Positions 46,901-55,472 of a stretch of DNA of 64,000 nucleotides are shown one piece after another; within the stretch, counting starts at the first letter, position 1, and every line of letters begins with the position of its first letter. Position numbers and translations under genes: made by a program. Source of the DNA: Agrobacterium rubi TR3 = NBRC 13261 (GTDB lineage: Bacteria > Pseudomonadota > Alphaproteobacteria > Rhizobiales > Rhizobiaceae); the NCBI RefSeq assembly GCF_000739935.1, contig NZ_BBJU01000007.1, positions 372,001 to 436,000 on the forward strand, in the 5' to 3' direction. The notes below the pieces were generated by a model that was given only the letters and a program-made list of their open reading frames with translations, was not told the origin of the DNA and did no database searches.

Positions 46901-47823
46901 TGTCTATGCCTGAAGAGTATCTCAAATACCCTGCTCGTCATTATGGCATGGATCATGATCGCTATGCGTGGAGCGACTTGTTCACCCGCAAGCCGATCAC
47001 ATGGCCCGATGGTGCACGTATCGCACTCTCCATCGTCACCCATGTACAGCATTTTCCGCTCGATATGCCGTCCAAGCCCTTCAAGGCACCGGGCGCTTTG
47101 TCCATGCCTTACCCGGATTTTCGCTATTACACGAACCGTGACTATGGAAATCGCATCGGCATTTTCCGCATTCTCAAGCTGCTGGCGGAAAAAGAGCTGG
47201 AAGTCAGCTTCGCCATCAACGGCGTGATTGCCTCGCGTTATCCGGCACTGATCGAGGCCGTCGTCAGAGGCGGGCATGAGATCATCGCGCATGGTCTGGA
47301 TATGGGAAAGGTCCATCACTCCGGTCTTGGCGAAGACGAGGAAAACGCAATTATTGCCGAGGCTTTGAGCCTGCTTCGCAAAGCAAGCGGACAGAAGGTC
47401 GAGGGCTGGTTGTCGCCGGGCCGTGCGCAGGGGTTCAACACGCCCGATCTTCTGGCGCGCAACGGGATCGCCTACAGCCTTGATTGGGCAAATGACGACC
47501 TTCCTTACGAGATGCAGACGAAAAACGGTTCGCTGCTGGCCATGCCCATGGCTTACGAGACCGATGACCGTGTGGTGGCAGACGAATATTTCCAGTCGGA
47601 AGCCGAATGGGTGCAGCAGGTCAAGGACCGGTTCGATGTGCTGTACCGCGAAAGTGCGCAATATGGTGGTCGCGTCATGAGCCTGCCGCTGCACAGCTGG
47701 GTGTCTGGCATGCCGTATCGCGTTGAATATCTGCGTGAAGCACTGGATTACATCCTGTCGCATGAAGGGGTGTGGAACGCACCCGCAGGTGACATCTGCA
47801 CGGCGTTCCGTGCCGCTGGCTGA
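46900..47823 (+). CDS. PuuE-type polysaccharide-deacetylase-fold amidohydrolase, paralogue 2
   Basis: A 307-residue relative of the preceding protein with the same order of motifs (IIAHGLDMG, GWLSPGRAQ, LPLHSWV). The first active-site strand reads VTHVQHFPLD, where paralogue 1 has APNIEFYEYN, so the two differ exactly where metal or substrate is bound. They may open different rings, act one after the other, or form a heteromer. The start ATG overlaps the preceding stop codon (TGATG), which implies coupled translation. Confidence 0.82.
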   Translation: MSMPEEYLKYPARHYGMDHDRYAWSDLFTRKPITWPDGARIALSIVTHVQHFPLDMPSKPFKAPGALSMPYPDFRYYTNRDYGNRIGIFRILKLLAEKELEVSFAINGVIASRYPALIEAVVRGGHEIIAHGLDMGKVHHSGLGEDEENAIIAEALSLLRKASGQKVEGWLSPGRAQGFNTPDLLARNGIAYSLDWANDDLPYEMQTKNGSLLAMPMAYETDDRVVADEYFQSEAEWVQQVKDRFDVLYRESAQYGGRVMSLPLHSWVSGMPYRVEYLREALDYILSHEGVWNAPAGDICTAFRAAG

Positions 47824-47860
47824 AACCGAACGTCGAGCCGACTAACAGGAAGACAAGGTC

Positions 47861-49267
47861 ATGGCGCAAGCAGCCGCACCGCGCACAATGTTGGGCAAAA
47901 TCTGGGATGAGCACGAAATATTGCGGCATCCAGCAGGGCCGTCGCTGCTTTATATCGACCGCGATATGATCCACGAGGGCAGCTTCCATGCCTTTGCCGA
48001 TCTTAAGCGGCGTAGCTTGAAGCCACGGCGTCCGCAGCAGATTTTCGGTGTTGCCGACCATTATGTGCCGACACTGGGGCGAACATCGCGCGATGCGGCA
48101 AGCCCGGCTATTGCCCACATGATCGACACCTTCGATGAAAACATGGAATGGGGCGGCATGCGCCATTTCGGACTGTCGAGCCGCGAGCAGGGCATCGTCC
48201 ATGTCGTGGCACCGGAACAAGGCATCACGCTGCCGGGCCTGACCATCGTCTGTTCCGATAGCCATACATCAACGCAAGGGGCGCTCGGTGCCATTGCCTT
48301 CGGTATCGGCCAATCCGAAAATGCCCATGTTCTGGCCACCCAGACGCTGTGGCAGTCTCGGCCCAAGACGATGCGCGTCACCATTGACGGCGTGCTGGGG
48401 CAGGGTGTCACGGCAAAGGATGTCATGCTGGCGCTGATCGCGAAGATTGGTGCAGCGGGTGCCGGCGGCCATGCCATCGAATTTGCCGGGCAGGTGGTAA
48501 GAGACCTTTCCATCGAGGGCCGGCTGACGCTTTGCAATATGTCGATCGAGGCTGCTGCCCGTTTCGGCATGGTCGCGGCAGACGAAACGACGTTTGCCTA
48601 TGTCAGAGGTCGCCATTTTGCACCATCGGAACAGGAATGGGACGGTGCCGTTTCGCACTGGCGCACGCTTTCCAGCGATACCGACGCTTTCTTTGACGCG
48701 GACGTGAGAATGGACGGTGCGGATATTGCGCCGATGGTGACGTGGGGAACAAGCCCGGAGGACGCCGTTTCGATCAATGGGCGCGTGCCAGATCCGACGA
48801 GTTTCGATAGTTCCGACAAGCGCAAGGCGGCGACGAAATCACTTGAGTATATGGAGCTGGCACCCGGCACCCCGCTGGATGGCCTGAAGCTGGACAAAGT
48901 CTTCATCGGCTCCTGCACCAACAGCCGGATCGAGGATCTGCGGGCGGCGGCCTCCATTCTCAAAGGTCGCAAGGCGATGATCCCGGCCATCGTCGTGCCG
49001 GGATCGACACATGTCAAAGAGCAGGCGGAAGCCGAGGGCATCGCCCGCACGTTCCGTGAGGCAGGCTTTGAATGGCGCGAGTCGGGCTGTTCCATGTGCG
49101 CGGCAATGAACGGTGACGTGGTTGGCCCTGGCGAACGGTGCGCCTCTACCTCCAACCGCAATTTTGTCGGTCGTCAGGGCCCCGGTGCGCGCACCCATCT
49201 GGTCAGCCCCGCCATGGCGGCTGCCGCTGCCATCAGCGGCTGTCTGACCGACGTGCGCAGGATGTGA
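47861..49267 (+). CDS. Aconitase-family hydro-lyase large subunit (LeuC-like)
   Basis: A 468-residue iron-sulfur protein. The cluster cysteines are C352 (GSCTNSR), C410 and C413 (GCSMC), and the family signature ITLPGLTIVCSDSHTSTQG is at 122-140. LeuC proteins make isopropylmalate isomerase, but close homologues in other contexts hydrate maleate, citraconate or 2,3-dimethylmaleate. The surroundings (amidase, ring-opening hydrolases, C-C lyase, ABC importer) argue against leucine biosynthesis. Seven bases separate it from its small subunit. Confidence 0.88.
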   Translation: MAQAAAPRTMLGKIWDEHEILRHPAGPSLLYIDRDMIHEGSFHAFADLKRRSLKPRRPQQIFGVADHYVPTLGRTSRDAASPAIAHMIDTFDENMEWGGMRHFGLSSREQGIVHVVAPEQGITLPGLTIVCSDSHTSTQGALGAIAFGIGQSENAHVLATQTLWQSRPKTMRVTIDGVLGQGVTAKDVMLALIAKIGAAGAGGHAIEFAGQVVRDLSIEGRLTLCNMSIEAAARFGMVAADETTFAYVRGRHFAPSEQEWDGAVSHWRTLSSDTDAFFDADVRMDGADIAPMVTWGTSPEDAVSINGRVPDPTSFDSSDKRKAATKSLEYMELAPGTPLDGLKLDKVFIGSCTNSRIEDLRAAASILKGRKAMIPAIVVPGSTHVKEQAEAEGIARTFREAGFEWRESGCSMCAAMNGDVVGPGERCASTSNRNFVGRQGPGARTHLVSPAMAAAAAISGCLTDVRRM

Positions 49268-49277
49268 GGGGACAATG

Positions 49278-49892
49278 ATGAAAGCATTCACTCGCGAAAC
49301 ATCAACGGCTGTCGCCATACCCGGCGTCAACTGCGACACGGACCAGATCATTCCCGGACGCTTTTTGAAGGCGGACCGTGCGCAGGGCTATGGCCAGTTC
49401 CTGTTCCATGACATCAGGCGCGACGAGCATGGGGAAATCGACCCTGCCTTCCCGCTGAACAAGGCGGGTGCCGATGCCGCGACCATTCTTCTTGTCGAGG
49501 ATAATTTCGGTTGCGGATCGTCGCGCGAGGGTGCTGTCTACGCGCTGGTGGATCACGGCATTCGCTCTGTCATCGGGCCGAGTTTTGGCGACATCTTCTT
49601 CAACAATGCGCTGAAAAACGGGCTCGTGCCGGTTCGCCTGACCGCTGAGCATTGTGATGCGCTGGCTGAACATCTCGCCCGCTTTCCCGACGCGGAGGTT
49701 ACGGTTGATCTTGAGGCTGGCGAGCTTGTCTTGCCCGGTAATCTCGGCACTCATCCCATTGCCATCGATCCCTTCGCGCGGGACTGCATCTTACGCGGTC
49801 TGGACGAGATCGAGATGACATTCACATACATGGAGCAGATCACCGCCTTCGAGACGGATCGAATGGCGTCGCATTCCTGGCTGGGCCGTTGA
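49278..49892 (+). CDS. Aconitase-family hydro-lyase small subunit (LeuD-like)
   Basis: A 204-residue swivel-domain subunit that completes the LeuC-like enzyme. Typical segments are VNCDTDQIIPGRFLK (about 16-30), EDNFGCGSSREGAVYAL and GPSFGDIFFNNALKNGL. ATG at 49278 is six bases from GAGGGG; the ATG three bases earlier is an alternative. In LeuD-like proteins the residues after DQI and the GCGSSRE loop contact the substrate, and both are conserved here. Confidence 0.87.
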   Translation: MKAFTRETSTAVAIPGVNCDTDQIIPGRFLKADRAQGYGQFLFHDIRRDEHGEIDPAFPLNKAGADAATILLVEDNFGCGSSREGAVYALVDHGIRSVIGPSFGDIFFNNALKNGLVPVRLTAEHCDALAEHLARFPDAEVTVDLEAGELVLPGNLGTHPIAIDPFARDCILRGLDEIEMTFTYMEQITAFETDRMASHSWLGR

Positions 49893-49948
49893 CGGGCGGA
49901 CCAGCGAGTTTCTTTTGCCGTCTCATAAAAAAACTGGGAGCATAAAAA

Positions 49949-51166
49949 ATGACATTCAAAATCGAACGACGCGACCTTTTAAAAGTCTCTGGTGCCCTTG
50001 CGGTCAGCCTGGCTGCACCATCCATCCTGCGCGCGCAGGCCGCCACCGTGAAGGTTGGCGTCATCGAGCCACTGACGGGCAACCTCGCCTATAACGGTAC
50101 TCAAAGTGCTGCCGGAGCAAAGTTCGCCGCAGAAGCGATCAATGCCGCAGGCGGCATCAAGTCCATGGGCGGCGCGAAAATCGAGCTCGTCATCGTCGAT
50201 GCACAGAGCCGCCCGGAAGCCGCGGCCTCCGCTGTCGATACGCTGATCCAGGCCGATGCCTGCGCCTTCACCGGCGCGACAGCATCCGCACTCGGCCTTG
50301 CGTCCTCGCAGGCAGCAGCAAAGTACAATCTCGCGCAGGTCTTCTCCATCGGTACCGCCGAAACGGTTGTCCAGCGCGGCCTGCCGAATGTTTTCCGCTT
50401 CACGCCGGGCGTCAACAAATGCACGAGCGTCGCGCTTGAAAACCTCAAGCTACTCAATGCAGGCGCTGGCAATTCCATCAAGACAGCGGCCATCGTCCAT
50501 GAGGACGGTCCGTTCGGCTCCAACATGGCGAAAATTCTGGCTGAGCAGCTGCCGAAGCAGGGTATCGAAGTTGTCGAAACAATCTCGCACCCGACACCTC
50601 AGCGCGATTTCTCCAACATCGCGCTCCGCGTCAAGGCATCGAAAGCCGATATTCTTATCCCTTCGAACTACATCAACGAATACACATTGATGGCGCGTGC
50701 GCTGAACCAGCAGCGCGTTGAACTCAAGGCCATCTATTCCATCCTTGGTGGTGCTGCATCCAACATCAAGTTCGTTCGCGAGAACAAGGAAGTCGCCCAA
50801 TATGTGATGGACTGCAATCATTGGTACGATCCGTCCAAGGATCTGTCCAAGGCACTCGCCGCCAGTGTTGCCGCTGCCAAGCTGGACCTGACCTACGACG
50901 TCATGGTGTCCTATGCGACGATACAAGTCATTGCTGACGCTCTGGAGCGCGGCGCTTCGGCTGATCGCCAGAAGATGATCGAAGCCTTGGCCGCATCGAC
51001 CTTCGACCAGTCCATCATGCCTTATGGACCGACGAAGTTCGTCAATGGCGACAATGTCAACTCGCAGCCGGTGAACACGCAGATCCGTGGTGACAAGATC
51101 GAACTGGTCTTCCCGAAGGAATATGCCACGGCCGAAGCGGTCTTCCCGATCCCAGCCAAAAACTGA
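49949..51166 (+). CDS. Branched-chain/amide-type ABC transporter substrate-binding protein, Tat-exported
   Basis: A 405-residue periplasmic binding protein of the Leu/Ile/Val-urea-amide (HAAT) family. The N terminus ERRDLLKVSGALAVSLAAP carries a twin-arginine motif, cleavage near RAQA, and the mature part starts VKVGVIEPLTGNLAYNGTQ. Tat export suggests folding before export. Its place inside the catabolic operon suggests it delivers the operon's own substrate. A hairpin follows before the permease genes. Confidence 0.88.
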   Translation: MTFKIERRDLLKVSGALAVSLAAPSILRAQAATVKVGVIEPLTGNLAYNGTQSAAGAKFAAEAINAAGGIKSMGGAKIELVIVDAQSRPEAAASAVDTLIQADACAFTGATASALGLASSQAAAKYNLAQVFSIGTAETVVQRGLPNVFRFTPGVNKCTSVALENLKLLNAGAGNSIKTAAIVHEDGPFGSNMAKILAEQLPKQGIEVVETISHPTPQRDFSNIALRVKASKADILIPSNYINEYTLMARALNQQRVELKAIYSILGGAASNIKFVRENKEVAQYVMDCNHWYDPSKDLSKALAASVAAAKLDLTYDVMVSYATIQVIADALERGASADRQKMIEALAASTFDQSIMPYGPTKFVNGDNVNSQPVNTQIRGDKIELVFPKEYATAEAVFPIPAKN

Positions 51167-51174
51167 CACGGTCT

Positions 51175-51206
51175 CGCCCCCATGGACGCGGATGTCCCTG
51201 GGGGCG
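51175..51206 (+). other. Hairpin between binding-protein and permease genes
   Basis: CGCCCCCA and TGGGGGCG form a perfect 8-base stem with a 16-base loop, followed by CTCTTC. Such structures often keep expression of a binding protein above that of its permease. Confidence 0.5.
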
Positions 51207-51235
51207 CTCTTCAAACGACAGAGAGGCGAGCCCTG

Positions 51236-52105
51236 ATGTCAAGTCTGATCTTACCTGCCGTGTTGAGCGGCCTGATGATGGGAGCCGTCTATGCGCTTGT
51301 GGCGCTGGGCCTCACCCTGATTTACGGCGTGCTCCACATCATCAACTTTGCGCATGGCAGCCTGTTGATGCTGGCGCTCTACGCCGTCTATTTCCTTTAC
51401 TTCTATTTTGGCGTCGATCCCTATCTCGCCATCCCGCTCGTTCTTCCGGCCTTCTTCGCGCTCGGTTACGTGTTGCAGCGGTTCCTGATTGCGCCGATGA
51501 GCAGCGGTTCGGAACAGAACGTTCTTCTCATCACCCTCGCGGTGTCGATGATCATCGACAATCTGGCGCTCTACTTCTGGACGTCGAATACGCGCACGGC
51601 TGATATCGCCTATGCCTACGACACTGTCGAAGTGCTGGGTGCATACCTGCCGCTTGGTCGTGTCATCGCTTTCGGTGCAGCCCTTGCAGTCGCGCCTTTG
51701 CTCTGGTGCTTCATGGCCTATACCCGCACAGGCTCTGCTATTCGCGCCGTTGCAATCGAAAAGCGCGGTGCAGAACTCGTCGGCATCGATGTCAACCACA
51801 CCTATGCCATCTGTTTCGGCATCGGCACCGCCTGTGTCGCACTGGCCGCCTGCCTGCTGTTGCCCACCTTCTACATCACCCCGCAGGTCGGCTACACCTT
51901 CGTTTTGGTCGCCTTCACGACTGTGGTTCTGGGTGGAATGGGTAGCCTGCTGGGTGCCTTGGTTGCCGGTCTGCTGCTCGGTGTCATCGAGTCTCTCTGC
52001 GGTCTCTTCCTTGGCGAAAGCCTGGGCCAGATCGGCATCTTCCTCGCTTTCATCCTCATCCTTCTCTTCAAACCGTCAGGGCTTCTCGGGAGGGCAAGGA
52101 CATGA
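51236..52105 (+). CDS. Branched-chain/amide-type ABC transporter permease (LivH-like)
   Basis: A 289-residue inner-membrane permease of the LivH family with about eight hydrophobic segments. The segment YGVLHIINFAHGSLLMLALY (about 29-48) and the cytoplasmic SAIRAVAIEKRGAELVGID loop are diagnostic. ATG at 51236 is chosen because the product then begins with the usual hydrophobic segment. It overlaps the next permease by four bases (ATGA). Confidence 0.9.
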   Translation: MSSLILPAVLSGLMMGAVYALVALGLTLIYGVLHIINFAHGSLLMLALYAVYFLYFYFGVDPYLAIPLVLPAFFALGYVLQRFLIAPMSSGSEQNVLLITLAVSMIIDNLALYFWTSNTRTADIAYAYDTVEVLGAYLPLGRVIAFGAALAVAPLLWCFMAYTRTGSAIRAVAIEKRGAELVGIDVNHTYAICFGIGTACVALAACLLLPTFYITPQVGYTFVLVAFTTVVLGGMGSLLGALVAGLLLGVIESLCGLFLGESLGQIGIFLAFILILLFKPSGLLGRART

Positions 52106-53079
52106 GACCTCAATCCATCGGGCAGATTGCCCTCATCGCAGCGGCTCTCGCCTATCTCTTCGGGGTCTATTTCGCCTCATCGCCGGTGTGGATGGGCTTT
52201 ACCATCAATGCGCTGATCGTCGCGGTCGTCGCCCTGTCGTGGAACATCACCGGCGGTTTCGGCGGCCTGTCGTCCTTCGGTCATGCTGCCCTTTACGGCA
52301 CCGGTGCCTATGCATCCGCCATCCTTCAGGTGCAGTATGGCGTCAACGCATGGGTCGGCTTCGGGGCTGGCATTCTTGCCGGTGCCGTCATGGGTGCCTT
52401 CATCGGCGCTCTGGCGTTCCGTTATGGCCTGAAGGGTTCCTATTTTGCGCTCGTTACGCTGGCCTTTGCCGAAGTGCTGCGCATCTGCGCATCGTCCTTT
52501 GACTTTACCGGCGGCGGCAGCGGGCTGCAATTGAAGCTGGCACCAGGCGTGGCCAACCTGCAATTCAACGACCGCGCCGTTGCCTACACTGCTCTTCTGG
52601 TCGTGGTGGCACTGGTCATGGCGCTGACGGCTCTCATCAAATATTCCCGCTTCGGTGCCTATCTCATAGCCGTCAGGGAAAACGAGGATGCCGCCCGCGC
52701 GCTCGGCATCGACACCTACAAGATCAAGGTGCAGGCGATGGCCATCTCGGGTGCTTTCGGTGGCTTGGCTGGCGTTCTCTATCTCCAGCTTTGGCTCTTC
52801 ATCGACAGCAACGTGGTCTATGGCAGCGCCGTCTCCATCGAGGCGCTGATCGGCCCGATTATCGGCGGTGCCGGAACCATCTGGGGTCCGCTTCTCGGCA
52901 CTCTCGGCCTGCATCTCCTCGGTGAAGGCGCAAAACATCTTCTGCCCAATGCGCCCGGTTTGAATTTCGTGCTCTACGCGATTGTGCTGATCTGCGCGCT
53001 GCGCTTCCTGCCCAACGGTCTTGTTGGCCTTGCCGGCAAGCTCGGCACCTTCAAGAAGAAGGAGGACGACAATGCTTGA
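52102..53079 (+). CDS. Branched-chain/amide-type ABC transporter permease (LivM-like)
   Basis: A 325-residue inner-membrane permease of the LivM family. WNITGGFGGLSSFGHAALYG (about 47-66) and the cytoplasmic IAVRENEDAARALGIDTYK loop are typical. With the LivH-like protein it forms the channel. It overlaps the following ATPase gene by eight bases. Confidence 0.9.
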   Translation: MRPQSIGQIALIAAALAYLFGVYFASSPVWMGFTINALIVAVVALSWNITGGFGGLSSFGHAALYGTGAYASAILQVQYGVNAWVGFGAGILAGAVMGAFIGALAFRYGLKGSYFALVTLAFAEVLRICASSFDFTGGGSGLQLKLAPGVANLQFNDRAVAYTALLVVVALVMALTALIKYSRFGAYLIAVRENEDAARALGIDTYKIKVQAMAISGAFGGLAGVLYLQLWLFIDSNVVYGSAVSIEALIGPIIGGAGTIWGPLLGTLGLHLLGEGAKHLLPNAPGLNFVLYAIVLICALRFLPNGLVGLAGKLGTFKKKEDDNA

Positions 53080-53812
53080 GGTTCGTAATCTTTCCAAAAG
53101 CTTCGGCGGCTTGAAGGCTGTCACCGACGCTTCGCTCGATGTGCCCGAAGGCTCCATTGTCGGACTTCTCGGCCCGAACGGCGCAGGCAAGACGACCTGC
53201 TTTACGATGATTGCCGGTTTTACCAAGGCCGACGAAGGCACGGTGCGCTTTCAGGGCAAGAACATCACCGGCCTTGCGCCGCACAGCATCTGCGCGCTGG
53301 GCATGATCCGCACCTTCCAGATTGTCCAGCCCTTTGCGGGGCTCACGGTTCAGGAAAACATCGCTGTTGGTGCCTATCTCCACCACCACGACCGTCGCGA
53401 AGCCATGTCTGTGGCGCGGGATGTGGGCAAGCGGCTGGGCATGGGCGCGATGCTTGATCGCCCCGCATCTTCGCTGACGATTGCCGGGCGCAAACGGCTG
53501 GAGCTGGCGCGGGCGCTGGCAACGGGAGCGAAGCTGCTGCTGCTCGACGAGGTCATGGCCGGATTGATCCCCTCCGAAATTACCGAGATCGTCGGCATCA
53601 TCAGAAAAATCCGCGAGGAAGGGCACACCTTCCTGATGATCGAACACGTCATGCAGGCTGTGATGCAGCTGGCCGAAACGGCCTATGTGCTGAACCAGGG
53701 CAAGATGATTGCCCATGGCACGCCGCGTGAACTCGTGAAGGACCCGTCCGTGGTAGAAGCCTATCTCGGCCACGGTGCCGCAGCGCGGCTGCAGGAGGAA
53801 AACCATGCTTGA
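53072..53812 (+). CDS. Branched-chain/amide-type ABC transporter ATPase (LivG-like)
   Basis: A 246-residue ATPase with Walker A GPNGAGKTT (about 35-43) and Walker B LLLLDEVMAGL. The signature motif reads LTIAGRKRLELARAL instead of an LSGGQ form; this pattern, with DEVMAGL, occurs in one subgroup of LivG proteins, so it need not mean loss of function. The start lies inside the end of the LivM-like gene, and it overlaps the LivF-like gene by eight bases. Confidence 0.9.
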   Translation: MLEVRNLSKSFGGLKAVTDASLDVPEGSIVGLLGPNGAGKTTCFTMIAGFTKADEGTVRFQGKNITGLAPHSICALGMIRTFQIVQPFAGLTVQENIAVGAYLHHHDRREAMSVARDVGKRLGMGAMLDRPASSLTIAGRKRLELARALATGAKLLLLDEVMAGLIPSEITEIVGIIRKIREEGHTFLMIEHVMQAVMQLAETAYVLNQGKMIAHGTPRELVKDPSVVEAYLGHGAAARLQEENHA

Positions 53813-54506
53813 TATCAAGGGTATCCGCGCTGGCTACGGCTCGATGAGCGTGCTGCAAGGCATCGATATGAGCGTCGAAAATGGCGAAATCGTCGCTTTG
53901 CTGGGCTCCAACGGGGTCGGCAAGACCACGCTGAACAACGTCATATCGGGTTTCATCAAGCCCAGCGCCGGATCGATCTCTTTCAAGGGCGTGACCATCA
54001 CCGGCAAGAATGCGCGGGATATCGTGGCGCTTGGCATCGCCCATGTGCCGGAAGGGCGAAAGGTTTTCCCAAACCTCTCGGTTGGCGAAAATCTCAAGCT
54101 CGGCGCGTTTCGCCGTGCCAGCAAAAACACCAAGCAGAACTTCGAGCGCATCTGCGAAATCTTTCCAAGGCTTCGCGAAAGAATGAACCAGCTGGCGGGC
54201 ACGCTGTCTGGCGGTGAACAGCAAATGCTGGCAATCGGTCGCGGCATGATGTCGGAGCCGGAGCTGCTCATTCTGGATGAACCGTCGCTCGGTCTTTCCC
54301 CCATCATGGTCGAAGAAATGTTCGGGCTGATCACCAAGATCAATGCTGACGGTGTTGCCGTGCTGCTGGTCGAGCAGAATGTCATGCAGTCGCTGGGTGT
54401 TGCCAAGCGTGCCTATGTCATCGAGCAGGGGCGTTTCGTCATGCAGGGAGAGGCCGCAACCCTGCTGGCCGATCCGCAGTTGCGCCAGGCCTATCTCGGA
54501 ATGTGA
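53805..54506 (+). CDS. Branched-chain/amide-type ABC transporter ATPase (LivF-like)
   Basis: A 233-residue ATPase with Walker A GSNGVGKTT, a canonical signature LSGGEQQMLAIGRGM and Walker B LLILDEPSLGLSP. It is the second ATPase of the HAAT importer, ending a five-gene transporter block inside the enzyme operon. A GC-rich hairpin follows at 54512. Confidence 0.91.
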   Translation: MLDIKGIRAGYGSMSVLQGIDMSVENGEIVALLGSNGVGKTTLNNVISGFIKPSAGSISFKGVTITGKNARDIVALGIAHVPEGRKVFPNLSVGENLKLGAFRRASKNTKQNFERICEIFPRLRERMNQLAGTLSGGEQQMLAIGRGMMSEPELLILDEPSLGLSPIMVEEMFGLITKINADGVAVLLVEQNVMQSLGVAKRAYVIEQGRFVMQGEAATLLADPQLRQAYLGM

Positions 54507-54511
54507 GACGC

Positions 54512-54537
54512 GGCCCCGGATGGAGTGAGCCGGGGCC
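54512..54537 (+). other. Hairpin between the transporter block and the second enzyme block
   Basis: GGCCCCGG and CCGGGGCC form a perfect 8-base stem with a 10-base loop, followed by AATTTA rather than a T run. It lies six bases after the LivF-like stop codon and could act as a partial terminator or processing site. Confidence 0.5.
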
Positions 54538-54562
54538 AATTTACGGAGAAATGGAGAATAGA

Positions 54563-55456
54563 ATGTCCCTTACACGTACCCAACGTCTGCGGCAGTTGCT
54601 CGCAGGCGAACGAGCCCTCATGGCTCCCGGTGTGGTCGATGCCATGTATGCCCGTCTTGTGACAGAAGCCGGTTTCGACGCCATGTATATGACGGGTGCT
54701 GGCACCTCTGCCACGCGGCTTGGCTATCCCGATGTGGGTTTGCTGACGATGACGGAGATGGTCGATAATGCCACCCGCATTGCCGATGCATCCGATATTC
54801 CGCTGATTGCCGATGCCGACAATGGTTTTGGCGGTCCGCTCAATGTGCGGCGCGCCATTCAGCTCTATGAGCGCGGCGGTGTGGCCGCGGTCCATCTGGA
54901 AGATCAGGTCCTGCCAAAGCGCTGCGGCCATCTGGCAGGCAAGCAGATCGTTCCAGTCGAAGACATGGTGGCGAAGGTGAAGGCCGCTGTAGACGCGCGT
55001 ATCGACCAAGATTTCGTCGTCATCGCCCGCACGGATGCGCTGGCGCTGCATGGCCGGAACGCTGCGTTCGACCGTGCGGAAATGTACCGGGAGGCAGGTG
55101 CCGACGTCATCTTCATCGAAAGCCCCGGCCCGGATGACCTGGCGCATATCGCACCGCGCTTCCCCGGCATTCCGCTGCTCTACAACATGGCGACCTCAGG
55201 CAAGACACCCTTTCTCACGCGGTCTGAAATCGAAGCACTGGGCTTCAAGCTCATCATCTACCCCAACTGGCTGCTGCTTTCGGCCTGCGAAGCCGCGCGC
55301 AAGACGCTTCAGGTCTTGAAGACGGAAGAGACCATCGCTTCGGTCGCTCCAAACGTCATGAACTTCAAGGAGTTCTTCGATATGGCGCGGATGCCTGAAA
55401 TTCAAGAACTGGAAGCCCGCTACGGCACCCCGGAAGCAAACCGTACCAGCTATTGA
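54563..55456 (+). CDS. Isocitrate lyase/PEP mutase superfamily C-C lyase
   Basis: A 297-residue TIM-barrel enzyme of the lyase group. The catalytic cysteine loop is KRCGH (119-123, C121), metal-binding carboxylates are in IADADNGFG (D84, D86) and HLEDQ (E113). The cysteine loop points to cleavage of a 2-hydroxy dicarboxylate (methylisocitrate lyase, 2,3-dimethylmalate lyase and relatives) rather than phosphonate chemistry. Together with the LeuC/LeuD-like hydratase it would give a hydrate-then-cleave sequence yielding pyruvate or a related keto acid. GGAGAATAG precedes the ATG at 54563. Confidence 0.87.
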   Translation: MSLTRTQRLRQLLAGERALMAPGVVDAMYARLVTEAGFDAMYMTGAGTSATRLGYPDVGLLTMTEMVDNATRIADASDIPLIADADNGFGGPLNVRRAIQLYERGGVAAVHLEDQVLPKRCGHLAGKQIVPVEDMVAKVKAAVDARIDQDFVVIARTDALALHGRNAAFDRAEMYREAGADVIFIESPGPDDLAHIAPRFPGIPLLYNMATSGKTPFLTRSEIEALGFKLIIYPNWLLLSACEAARKTLQVLKTEETIASVAPNVMNFKEFFDMARMPEIQELEARYGTPEANRTSY

Positions 55457-55472
55457 ACAGGAGATTTGAGCC

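Noticed and set aside
45953-47823. Cell-wall or chitin-oligosaccharide deacetylases (NodB-like)
   Set aside because: Neither protein has a signal peptide or the Asp-Asp motif of NodB-type enzymes, and the neighbours point to small ring-amide substrates.
47861-49892. Leucine biosynthesis LeuC and LeuD
   Set aside because: The motifs fit the family, but the neighbours are catabolic hydrolases, a C-C lyase and an importer, with no leuA or leuB, so a hydratase role is more likely.
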